Below are positions 26,928-34,653 of a stretch of DNA of 64,000 bases, in pieces. How positions within the stretch are numbered: position 1 is the first letter of the stretch; every line of letters starts with the position of its first letter. The stretch is from contig JBKQHO010000064.1 in assembly GCA_052267165.1 (NCBI GenBank), forward strand, positions 21,576 through 85,575, read 5' to 3'. Under the pieces are notes generated by a model. The model saw nothing but the letters and a program-made list of their open reading frames with translations, was not told the origin of the DNA and did no database searches. The stretch comes from CAWICD01 sp052267165 (lineage in GTDB: Bacteria; Vulcanimicrobiota; Vulcanimicrobiia; Vulcanimicrobiales; Vulcanimicrobiaceae). Position numbers and translations under genes: made by a program.

Positions 26928-29210
26928 ATGCTGAGCCGCTTTCGTGCAATTGCCATAGGTTCGGCCGTCGCCTCCGCTGGAGCGGCGTGCGCGATCCTGT
27001 GGCGGCGGACCCGGCGCTCGTCGGCCGAGCTTACTTCGGCGCGAGCCGAGCTCCTGACGCAAGAGCTGCTCGGCCGCGCGATGATCGACTCCGCGCGCGC
27101 CAGCGTTGCCCTGCTGGACCAGACCGGCCGGATCTTTCAAGTCAATCAGAACTGGCGCGAGTTCGCCGAGGCGAACGGTTACGCCGGCCCCGGATACGGG
27201 GTCGGCGCCTCGTATCTCGACCTGTGCTCGCGGGCGCAGCGCGCGCCGTTCGATCCGCAGGATGCATGTACGGCCGCTCAAGCAAAGCGAGCGATCGAAG
27301 CGGTCTTGTCCGGCGCCAGCGATTCCTATCGCATGCTCTACCCGTGTCATCCGCCGCAGGCGGAGCGTTGGTTCGAGATGACCGTGACCCCGATGGACCT
27401 CGGAGGCCGCAGGGGCGCGGTCGTTCGGCATTTCAACGTTACCGATCAAGCCTTGGTGCAGCGCGAACTGCTGCGCCAGAGCGAGTTGCTGCAGGCGATC
27501 GGCGCGCAGCTTTCGGTCACGATCTTTCAGCGGTTCCTGCGCGCCGGCGAGTGGGACTACGTGTACGCGAGCGAGGGCGTTTGCGAGACGTTCGGATGCG
27601 GCCCCGGCGGCTTGCGCTCGTTTCAAGAGGACCGAATCTTCAGCGTCGTCTTCGAGGACGACCGCGAACGCGTCGTGCGTTCGTACCAGGAGGCGGTCGC
27701 GAGCGGGGGCGGCGTGTGGCGCTCGGAGTTTCGCCTGCGCGACGGAAAGAACACGATCCGCTGGATGGACGCCGTGGTGCGCCTCAAAGTCGAGGAAGGC
27801 CGCGAGGTCGAGTCGTTGTGGGTCTTGCACGACGTCTCCGAACAGCGGCTGACCGCTTTGCGCGTGCGTTACGCCTACGAGTACGACGCGCTGACCGGAC
27901 TCTTCAGCCGGGCCTATTTCGAAACCGCGCTCGCGGAAGCGCTCGAATCCTACGCTCGCACCGGCCGGACGTGCGCGGTCGTCGTGCTCGACATCGACGG
28001 CTTCCGGGAAGTGAACGAAGTCTACGGCATGGCCGTCGGCGATCAGCTCCTGCGCGAAGTAGCGCTGGGGATCGCGTCCTCGGTCCGCGGCAACGACCTG
28101 GTAGCGCGCATCGACTCCGACAAGTTCGGCGTGCTCTGCGAAGTGCCCTCAGCGGAAGCCGCGCTCGAGCTGACGCGGCGTCTGGTCAGCGAGCTGCACC
28201 GCACCTACGACGCAGGCGGGCATCGCATCGCGATCACGTTCAGCGCCGGGATCGCCGCCCCTCGCGACGGGCTCACGAAGGTCGCGGATCTGCTGCACGA
28301 CGCGGACAGTGCGTTCGAGCGGGCACGCGCTTCGGGCGGCAACACCGCTCGTGCGTATGCGGAGCAAATGCGGCTCGACAGCGTCGAGCGCGTCAGGTTG
28401 CGCGACGCGTTGCGAGAAGCGCTCGAGCGCGGCGACCAGTTCGAGTTGCACTATCAGCCGGAGGTCGAGATTCGCACCGGCCGCATCGTCGGCTGCGAGG
28501 CGCTTTTGCGCTGGCGGCACCCGACCGCCGGACCGCAATCGCCCGCTCGCTTCATTCCGATCGCCGAACAGAGCGGGCTCATCGTGCCGATCGGCGAGTG
28601 GGTGATGTTCGAAGCCTGCCGCCAGTTCGCTGCATGGCGGGCCGCCGGCTTGGACCCGGTCCCGATCGCCGTCAACGTTTCGGCCGTGCAGTTTGCGCAC
28701 TCGGACGTGCTCTCGCTCATCTCGCGAGCGCTCGCTACGACCGGCGCGCCTGCCGGAGCGATCGACATCGAGATCACCGAAAGCGGGCTCGTCGACTGCT
28801 CGAACCGGCTCGTCGAAGAGCTCGAGCAGATCCGGCTGCTCGGCGTTCGCATCGCCCTCGACGACTTCGGCACCGGCTTCTCGTCGCTCAGTTATCTGCG
28901 GCGCCTGCCCCTCTCGTCGCTGAAGATCGACCAGAACTTTGCGCGCGGCGCCGTCCAGAACGCAAGGGACGCGGCCATCGTCCGTTCCATCGTAGGGCTG
29001 GCGTCGGAACTGGGTTTACGCACGATCGCCGAAGGCGTCGAGACCGCCGAGCAGCTTGCTTTCCTGCGCGCGACCGGCTGCGACGAGATGCAGGGGTACT
29101 ACGTCAGCCGCGCGCTGCCGGCCGCCGAATTCAGCCGGTTCCTCACCGCCGGAGCGGCCGTCGTCGCCGAGAAGATCCTTTCGCCGCTGCGCGCAGCCGC
29201 GGGCGATTAA
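26928..29210 (+). CDS. PAS-PAS-GGDEF(degenerate)-EAL c-di-GMP phosphodiesterase
   Basis: 760 aa. An N-terminal membrane anchor (residues ~5-25), two PAS-like sensor regions (~50-170 and ~190-300), then GGDEF (~315-470) and EAL (~490-745). The diguanylate cyclase signature is broken: the A-loop reads RIDSDKF in place of RxGGDEF, so synthesis is unlikely and the domain may only bind GTP. The EAL domain keeps its metal and catalytic residues: CEALLRW, AVNVSA, IEITES, LDDFGTGFSS, LKIDQNF, AEGVET, MQGYY. It therefore probably degrades c-di-GMP. Confidence 0.92.
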   Translation: MLSRFRAIAIGSAVASAGAACAILWRRTRRSSAELTSARAELLTQELLGRAMIDSARASVALLDQTGRIFQVNQNWREFAEANGYAGPGYGVGASYLDLCSRAQRAPFDPQDACTAAQAKRAIEAVLSGASDSYRMLYPCHPPQAERWFEMTVTPMDLGGRRGAVVRHFNVTDQALVQRELLRQSELLQAIGAQLSVTIFQRFLRAGEWDYVYASEGVCETFGCGPGGLRSFQEDRIFSVVFEDDRERVVRSYQEAVASGGGVWRSEFRLRDGKNTIRWMDAVVRLKVEEGREVESLWVLHDVSEQRLTALRVRYAYEYDALTGLFSRAYFETALAEALESYARTGRTCAVVVLDIDGFREVNEVYGMAVGDQLLREVALGIASSVRGNDLVARIDSDKFGVLCEVPSAEAALELTRRLVSELHRTYDAGGHRIAITFSAGIAAPRDGLTKVADLLHDADSAFERARASGGNTARAYAEQMRLDSVERVRLRDALREALERGDQFELHYQPEVEIRTGRIVGCEALLRWRHPTAGPQSPARFIPIAEQSGLIVPIGEWVMFEACRQFAAWRAAGLDPVPIAVNVSAVQFAHSDVLSLISRALATTGAPAGAIDIEITESGLVDCSNRLVEELEQIRLLGVRIALDDFGTGFSSLSYLRRLPLSSLKIDQNFARGAVQNARDAAIVRSIVGLASELGLRTIAEGVETAEQLAFLRATGCDEMQGYYVSRALPAAEFSRFLTAGAAVVAEKILSPLRAAAGD

Positions 29211-29273
29211 CCGGGCTCTTTGCAGCTGCGTCGAGCAGCGGACTTTTTCGGGAGCGCGCGAACCCTCCGCCCG

Positions 29274-30680
29274 ATGGAAATCGACGCCGCGACGCTCGAC
29301 GCCGTTCTCGCCAGTGCGCTCGGCGCCGGCGACTATGCGGACGCATTCTACGAGCGGCGCGTCACGCGCTCGTTCCGCCTGCAAGACGGGCGCATCCACG
29401 AAGCCGGGGTTTCGGTCGCGAGCGGGGTCGGCATTCGCGTGATCTCTGGGGAGCGCGCCGGCTATGCGCACTCCGACGACCTCTCGCGCGAAGCGTTGCT
29501 GCGAACCGCGCGGGTCGCCACGCTCGTCGCGAAGGACCGCACGGCGCACGCCGACGTCGTCGCGCTTCCGCGAGCGCCGGGAAAGCCGTTCTCGGTCTAT
29601 TTCCCCGCCCAGCCGATCGAGCTCGAGGCGAAGCCCGCGACCTACGTCGACATGTTGGCCCGCGCCGACGTCGCGGCCCGCGCCTTCGACCCGCGCGTCA
29701 AAGCGGTCAACGCCTCAATCTCCGACGAGCTGCAAGAGGTCGTCATCGCGAACAGCGAAGGCCTCTTCGTGCGCGACCGCAGGCCGCTCGTGACGCTCGG
29801 CGTGCAGTGCATCGCGGCGGGCGAGGTGCGCGGCTCAGGCTTCTTCGGCGACGGGGCGCGCTCGAGCATCGACTACTTTCTCGAGCGCACGCCCGAAGAG
29901 ATCGCGCGCGAGGCGGCCCGGGTCGCCTGCGTCAACGCCGATGCGAGCGACGCTCCCGCGGGCGAGATGGAAGTCGTGGTCGGCGCGGGCAGCGGCGGCG
30001 TGCTGCTGCACGAAGCGGTCGGTCACGGCCTGGAGGGCGACTTCAACCGGCAAGGCACGTCACTCTACAGCGGACGGATCGGCGAGCGAGTCGCGAGCGA
30101 GCTCGTCACGATCTACGACGACGGAAACCTCACCGGCGAACGCGGCAGCCTGACGGTCGACGACGAGGGGACCCCCGGCCAGCACAAAGTCCTGGTCGAG
30201 AAGGGCATCTTGCGGGGCTACATGCAGGATCATCTCAACGCGACCCTGATGGGCGTCGCCTCGACCGGCAGCGGCCGCCGTCAATCGTTCCGCTCGATGC
30301 CGCAGCCGCGCATGTGCAACACCTACATGCCCAGCGGCGATTCCACGTTCGACGAGATCCTCGGCTCGGTCAAGCGCGGCATCTTCGCGAAGTCGTTTGC
30401 GGGCGGCCAGGTCGAGATCAGCAAGGGCGACTTCGTCTTCATGCTGGCCGAGGGCTACTTGATCGAGAACGGCAAATTGACGGCGCCGATTCGCGGCGCG
30501 ACGCTCATCGGAAACGGGCCCGACGTGATGACCCGCGTCGTGGCCGTCGGCAACGACGGGCGGCTCGCCGCCCGTTATTATACGTGCGGCAAGGGCGGTC
30601 AATACGTTCCGGTCGGCGTGGGCATGCCGACGGTGAAGATCTCGAGCGTGACCGTGGGAGGATCGGCGTTTGGAGGCTGA
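29274..30680 (+). CDS. tldD: TldD metalloprotease subunit
   Basis: 468 aa. TldD/TldE forms a heterodimeric zinc protease that trims unfolded or ribosomally made peptides. The zinc motif is intact: LLHEAVGHGLEGD (HExxxH plus downstream E). Other conserved blocks include VDDEGTPGQ, GYMQDHLNA and RRQSFRSMPQPRM. The start chosen is ATG 29274; an in-frame TTG at 29220 would add 18 residues without similarity. Its 3' end overlaps tldE by 11 bases. No peptide-precursor gene is visible nearby, so a housekeeping role is most likely. Confidence 0.94.
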   Translation: MEIDAATLDAVLASALGAGDYADAFYERRVTRSFRLQDGRIHEAGVSVASGVGIRVISGERAGYAHSDDLSREALLRTARVATLVAKDRTAHADVVALPRAPGKPFSVYFPAQPIELEAKPATYVDMLARADVAARAFDPRVKAVNASISDELQEVVIANSEGLFVRDRRPLVTLGVQCIAAGEVRGSGFFGDGARSSIDYFLERTPEEIAREAARVACVNADASDAPAGEMEVVVGAGSGGVLLHEAVGHGLEGDFNRQGTSLYSGRIGERVASELVTIYDDGNLTGERGSLTVDDEGTPGQHKVLVEKGILRGYMQDHLNATLMGVASTGSGRRQSFRSMPQPRMCNTYMPSGDSTFDEILGSVKRGIFAKSFAGGQVEISKGDFVFMLAEGYLIENGKLTAPIRGATLIGNGPDVMTRVVAVGNDGRLAARYYTCGKGGQYVPVGVGMPTVKISSVTVGGSAFGG

Positions 30681-31998
30681 GCTCGAGCTTGCCGAGCGCG
30701 TCGTAGCGGCCGCCGTTTCGGCCGGTGCGAGCGAGGCCGAGGCGACCTTCACCGTCGCCGATCGCTTCAGTACTGAAGCACGCGACCGCGAGATCGCCAA
30801 ACTCGAACAGTCGCGGGCCCGCGGTCTGTCGCTGCGTGTCTTTCTCGAAGGCGCGAAGGCCTCGCTGTCGACGACGGACTTCAGCGACGAGGGTCTGCAG
30901 CGGTTCGTCAGCGAGGCGGTCGAAGCGGCCCGCTTCGTCGGCCGCGATCCGCACGGCGGCCTGCCGAACGAGACGCCGCCCTCGAGCGACGAGGCACTCG
31001 GGCTCTATTCGTCCGACGTGCGGGAGCACAGTCCAGAAGCGAAGATCGAGGAGGCGCTGGCACTCGAAGCGGCGGCGCGTGCCTACGATCCGCGCATCGT
31101 CAACACCAGCGGCTCGCGCGTCGCCGACGCGGTCGTCACGCTCGCACTCGTGAATTCGCACGGCTTCCGCGGAGCGTTCCGCTCGTCGAGCGCGATGCGC
31201 AGCTCCGGTCCGATCGCGCAAGACGGCGCCGACAAACGGGTCGCCCACTACGGCTCGGCGGCGCGCGGCTACGCTTCGCTCGAGACGGTCGAGTCGGTCG
31301 CCGCATTCGCCGCCCGCCGCGCGGTCGGCATGATCGGCGCGCGCAAGCCGCACACGATGCGCTGTCCGGTCATCTTCGAGCGCGACGTGGCCGCGCACGT
31401 CCTCTCCGACGTCTTCAGCGCGCTCAGCGCGGCGAACGTGGCGGTCGGCAATTCGTTCTTGCTCGACCGCGTCGACACGCAGGTCGGCAGCGAGCTGGCC
31501 ACGCTGGTCGACGACGGGCGTCTGCCGGGATGTCTGGGGACCTCGCCCTTCGATTCGGAGGGCGTCCCGACGCGCCGAACCGTGGTTTTCGAGCGTGGTC
31601 TGCTGCGCACGTTTCTCTACGACAGCTACTATGCGCGGCGGCTGGGCGCGAAGAGCACGGGCAACGCCGCCGGGGGCGGCATCGGGCCCAACAACTTCTA
31701 CTTGGAACCCGGCGAACGCAGCCTCGCGGAGCTGATCGCCGCGACGCCGCGCGGGGTGCTGGTCCTCGACACGATCGGCTTTTCGACCGAGTCGGTGACC
31801 GGTTCGTACAGCCGCGGCGCGCGCGGCTTTCTTATCGAGAACGGCGAGCTGGCGCATCCGATCGACGAGTTCACCATCGCCGGCAACCTTGCGACCATGC
31901 TCGGCTCGATCGACGCCGTCGCGAGCGACCTGCGCTTCGACTCCTCGATCGTCAGCCCGTCGTTTCGCGTTGCGGAAATGACGATCTCCGGCAACTAG
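30670..31998 (+). CDS. tldE: TldE/PmbA protease partner
   Basis: 442 aa, TTG start at 30670 with GGGAGGA upstream. It is the catalytically silent half of the TldD/E protease: family blocks such as SRARGLSLRVFLEGAKAS, SSDEALGLY and YDSYYARRLGAKSTGNA are present while no HExxH zinc motif is found. It overlaps tldD by 11 nt, ensuring equal synthesis. The C-terminus (GARGFLIENGELAHPIDEFT ... MLGSIDAV) is complete. Confidence 0.93.
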   Translation: MEAELELAERVVAAAVSAGASEAEATFTVADRFSTEARDREIAKLEQSRARGLSLRVFLEGAKASLSTTDFSDEGLQRFVSEAVEAARFVGRDPHGGLPNETPPSSDEALGLYSSDVREHSPEAKIEEALALEAAARAYDPRIVNTSGSRVADAVVTLALVNSHGFRGAFRSSSAMRSSGPIAQDGADKRVAHYGSAARGYASLETVESVAAFAARRAVGMIGARKPHTMRCPVIFERDVAAHVLSDVFSALSAANVAVGNSFLLDRVDTQVGSELATLVDDGRLPGCLGTSPFDSEGVPTRRTVVFERGLLRTFLYDSYYARRLGAKSTGNAAGGGIGPNNFYLEPGERSLAELIAATPRGVLVLDTIGFSTESVTGSYSRGARGFLIENGELAHPIDEFTIAGNLATMLGSIDAVASDLRFDSSIVSPSFRVAEMTISGN

Positions 31999-32145
31999 AA
32001 GAAGGACTTAGTCGCTAAGCTTGCTAGGATACGCTTACTGAATCTTTAGGGCAACCTCGCTGCCGCCCTGCCGCTTTGCGACGATCGATACGGAAGGCGC
32101 TTTCAGCGAGGGGGGTTTCGCTCGGCCGCTTGAAAACGGAGAATC

Positions 32146-33591
32146 ATGGCTTCACCCGCGATCGGTTACACGCTCATCATGCGCCTCGAGATGGCCTCAC
32201 ATCCCGGCGCGTTCGGACAACTCGCTTCCGCGATCGGCGACGCGGGCGGCATCATCGGTGCCGTCGACATGCGCTCCGCCGGACGCACGCACACCACGCG
32301 CGACGTCTCGGTGACGGTCGCGTCGGATTCGGTCGCCAACGCCGTGCGCGCGGCGGTCGAGCGGGTCGACGGCGTGCGCATCGTCGGCGTGTCGGATTCG
32401 ACGTTCCTGGCGCACCTCGGCGGCAAGATCACGGTTCAACCGAAGATCGCCGTCAAGACACGTAACGATCTTTCGAAGGTCTATACGCCGGGCGTAGCGC
32501 GCGTCTCGCTGGCGATCGCGGCCGACCCGAACAAGGCTTTCCAGCTGACGATCAAGCGCAACTCCGTCGCCGTGGTCAGTGACGGGACGGCCGTGCTCGG
32601 ACTCGGCGACATCGGTCCGTACGGCGCGGCGCCCGTCATGGAAGGCAAGTGCATGCTGTTCAAGCAGTTTGCCGACATCGACGCCTTCCCGATCTGCCTG
32701 GATACGAAAGACACCGACGAGATCGTCGACACGGTCACGCGGATCGCGCCGATCTTCGGCGGCATCAACCTCGAAGACATCTCGGCGCCGCGCTGCTTCG
32801 AGATCGAGCAGCGTCTGCAAGACCGGCTCGACATTCCCGTCATGCACGACGACCAGCACGGGACCGCTTGCGTCATCTTGGCGGCGCTCATCAACGCGTC
32901 GCAAGTCGTCGGCAAGCGCCTGGAAGATCTCGTCGTGGTCGTGGCGGGCAGCGGCGCCGCCGGGACCGCCACGATGAAGATGCTGCTGGCCGCGGGCGTG
33001 CGCGACGTCATTCCGGTCGACCGCGCGGGCGCCCTCAACCGCGCCGACCATTACACCAACTCGCACTGGACCTGGCTGGCGGAGCACACGAACAAGGAGA
33101 ACAGGCGCGGCTCGCTCTCCGAGGTGCTCGTCGGCGCCGACGTCTTCATCGGCGTTTCGGCCCCCGGCATCTTGCGCCCGGAGGACATCCAGCGCATGGC
33201 GCGCGATCCGATCGTCTTCGCGATGGCGAATCCGACCCCCGAGATCATGCCCGATGTGGCCGCGCCTTACGTAGCGGTGATGGCGACCGGTCGCTCGGAC
33301 TTTCCGAATCAGGTCAACAACCTGCTGGCCTTCCCGGGTATTTTCCGGGGCGCGCTCGACAGCCGCGCCGCTAAAATCACCGAAGGCATGAAGTTGGCGG
33401 CCGCCAAAGCGATCGCCGCCATCATCACCGATTCGGAACGTGGCCCGGAATACGTGATCCCGAGCGTCTTCGATACTCGCGTCGTCGATGCCGTCGCGCA
33501 GGCCGTCTCCAATGCGGCCGCCGAAGAAGGCGTAGCCCGCCGCCAGCTCCTGGTCGCAGAAGGTGAGGAATACGCAACAGCGCAGGCGTGA
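32146..33591 (+). CDS. NAD(P)-dependent malic enzyme with N-terminal ACT domain
   Basis: 481 aa. Residues ~7-85 form an ACT-type regulatory domain (RLEMASHPGAFGQLASAIGD). The malic enzyme core follows: LSKVYTPGVARVS, GKCMLFKQFADIDAFPI, HDDQHGTACV, Rossmann VVVAGSGAAGTATMKML, and ANPTPEI. It oxidatively decarboxylates malate to pyruvate; with PPDK at the window start it could feed PEP. The ACT domain suggests control by a small ligand, perhaps an amino acid. GGAGA just upstream supports ATG 32146. Cofactor preference cannot be told. Confidence 0.94.
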   Translation: MASPAIGYTLIMRLEMASHPGAFGQLASAIGDAGGIIGAVDMRSAGRTHTTRDVSVTVASDSVANAVRAAVERVDGVRIVGVSDSTFLAHLGGKITVQPKIAVKTRNDLSKVYTPGVARVSLAIAADPNKAFQLTIKRNSVAVVSDGTAVLGLGDIGPYGAAPVMEGKCMLFKQFADIDAFPICLDTKDTDEIVDTVTRIAPIFGGINLEDISAPRCFEIEQRLQDRLDIPVMHDDQHGTACVILAALINASQVVGKRLEDLVVVVAGSGAAGTATMKMLLAAGVRDVIPVDRAGALNRADHYTNSHWTWLAEHTNKENRRGSLSEVLVGADVFIGVSAPGILRPEDIQRMARDPIVFAMANPTPEIMPDVAAPYVAVMATGRSDFPNQVNNLLAFPGIFRGALDSRAAKITEGMKLAAAKAIAAIITDSERGPEYVIPSVFDTRVVDAVAQAVSNAAAEEGVARRQLLVAEGEEYATAQA

Positions 33592-33612
33592 GTTCGTCCG
33601 CGAGGCGTGGAC

Positions 33613-34317
33613 ATGAACTCCGGTCAACCAACAGCCCGGATCCTCATCGTCGAGGACGATCCAGACATCGCTACATTCGAGCGGGTCATGCTTGCCCGTG
33701 CCGGCTACGACGCACGAGTCGCCCAGACCGGACGGGAAGGCCTCGAGATGGTCCGTGAGTACCGGCCCGACGTCGTCCTGCTGGACATCGGTCTGCCCGA
33801 CATGTCGGGTCTCGACGTCTGCACGACGATCGCCGAGACGGCGGATTCCTACATCTTGATGGTCAGCGGCCATTCCAGCGAAGAGGTTAAGCTGCGCGGC
33901 TTGGGGCTGGGAGCTGACGACTTCATCACCAAGCCGTTTTCCAGCAACGAGCTGCTGGCGCGCATCGGCTCCTTCCTGCGGCGTCGCGAGCGTTCGCGCT
34001 CGCGAGACAACGACGGCCGGCTCCAAGTCGGCGACGCCGTGCTGGTCCGTGACCTGCACACCCTCGAAAAGGAAGCGAAGTCGGTCAGCCTCACGGCGCT
34101 CGAGTTCCGCCTCCTGTGGTTCTTGGGAGAAGCCGACGGCAAGCTGTTGACCCGCGCGCAAATCCTCGAGCGGGTCTGGAACGACGTCTCGGGCGTGCCC
34201 ACGCGCGTCGTCGACGTCCACGTCGCCGCCCTGCGCAAAAAGCTCAACGAGGTCCGCGCCACCCTCCAAATCTCGTCGGTCCGCGGTATCGGTTACCGTT
34301 TGGACGCCACCCCATAG
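33613..34317 (+). CDS. OmpR/PhoB-family response regulator
   Basis: 234 aa. Receiver domain with LIVEDDPDI acidic pocket, Asp in VVLLDIGLPDMSG, Ser in LMVSGHSS, Lys in FITKPFS. The C-terminal winged helix (~140-234) has LTALEFRLLWFL, RAQILERVWN and RVVDVHVAALRKKL, typical of OmpR proteins. ATG 33613 is taken; GTG 33607 is possible. No sensor kinase is adjacent. The TAG stop lies inside the left arm of a palindromic repeat at 34310, so that hairpin forms the immediate 3' end of the message. Confidence 0.92.
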   Translation: MNSGQPTARILIVEDDPDIATFERVMLARAGYDARVAQTGREGLEMVREYRPDVVLLDIGLPDMSGLDVCTTIAETADSYILMVSGHSSEEVKLRGLGLGADDFITKPFSSNELLARIGSFLRRRERSRSRDNDGRLQVGDAVLVRDLHTLEKEAKSVSLTALEFRLLWFLGEADGKLLTRAQILERVWNDVSGVPTRVVDVHVAALRKKLNEVRATLQISSVRGIGYRLDATP

Positions 34318-34379
34318 TGCTGCGCACTATGGGGACCCCGGGAGTTTAAAAGGACTCCGGCGCTTGCGCGCCTGCGCGC
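34310..34379 (+). repeat. REP-like hairpin unit A with tail
   Basis: CCCCATAGTGC (34310-34320), loop TGC, GCACTATGGGG (34324-34334), a perfect 11-bp stem, then ACCCCGGGAGTTTAAAAGG and a GC-rich tail. It is the first of two tandem units spaced 73 bp apart. It includes the stop codon of the response regulator. Confidence 0.88.
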
Positions 34380-34382
34380 TAG

Positions 34383-34453
34383 CCCCAAAATGCTGCGCAT
34401 TTCGGGGACCCCGGGAATTTTAAAGGCACTCCGGCGCTGCGCGCCTGCGCGCC
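34383..34453 (+). repeat. REP-like hairpin unit B with tail
   Basis: CCCCAAAATGC (34383-34393), loop TGC, GCATTTCGGGG (34397-34407): 11 bp with one wobble pair, in the same layout as unit A. The shared tail ACCCCGGGAATTTTAAAGG...CTCCGGCGC follows. The inner stem bases differ from unit A while pairing is kept. Confidence 0.88.
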
Positions 34454-34454
34454 C

Positions 34455-34477
34455 CCCCACGCGCAGAGCGCGTGGGG
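34455..34477 (+). repeat. Perfect CCCC...GGGG hairpin C
   Basis: CCCCACGCGC (34455-34464), loop AGA, GCGCGTGGGG (34468-34477): 10 perfect pairs, flanked by further C runs. It is the third palindrome in this gap. Confidence 0.8.
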
Positions 34478-34570
34478 CCCCCTTTCCGGTATTGTTGGGG
34501 TTGTAGGGACCGGGATGGGGCTTGTGCTATGCGGTGCTGATGGCGGCGGTGGCTCACTAGTGCGCACCTG

Positions 34571-34607
34571 GGGGCGCGGAGGCGCGCAGCGCCGGAGTGC
34601 TTTCAAA
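34571..34607 (-). repeat. Repeat tail in opposite orientation
   Basis: GGGGCGCGGAGGCGCGCAGC followed by GCCGGAGTGCTTTCAAAG closely matches the reverse complement of the tails of units A and B, without a hairpin core. Confidence 0.7.
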
Positions 34608-34610
34608 GCC

Positions 34611-34653
34611 GTCGAGCATCCCCGTCGTGCGTAGCATGACGGGGATACTCGAC
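34611..34653 (+). promoter_or_regulatory. Inverted repeat over the MocR start codon (candidate operator)
   Basis: GTCGAGCATCCCCGTC (34611-34626) and GACGGGGATACTCGAC (34638-34653) are inverted copies, 15 of 16 pairing, with an 11-nt spacer that contains most of the ATG at 34636. It could be the self-binding site of the GntR/MocR regulator or a translation-blocking hairpin. Confidence 0.5.

Larger units (their letters stand above)
34318..34635 (+). other. Gene-free stretch filled with palindromic repeats
   Basis: 318 bases between the response regulator and the MocR gene. Apart from the repeat units listed, I see no gene. No clear promoter could be fixed, although one must lie here for the MocR gene. 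Confidence 0.8.

Noticed and set aside
32197..34269. 690-codon minus-strand frame opposite malic enzyme and the response regulator
   Set aside because: Same cause; both plus-strand proteins have full family motifs.
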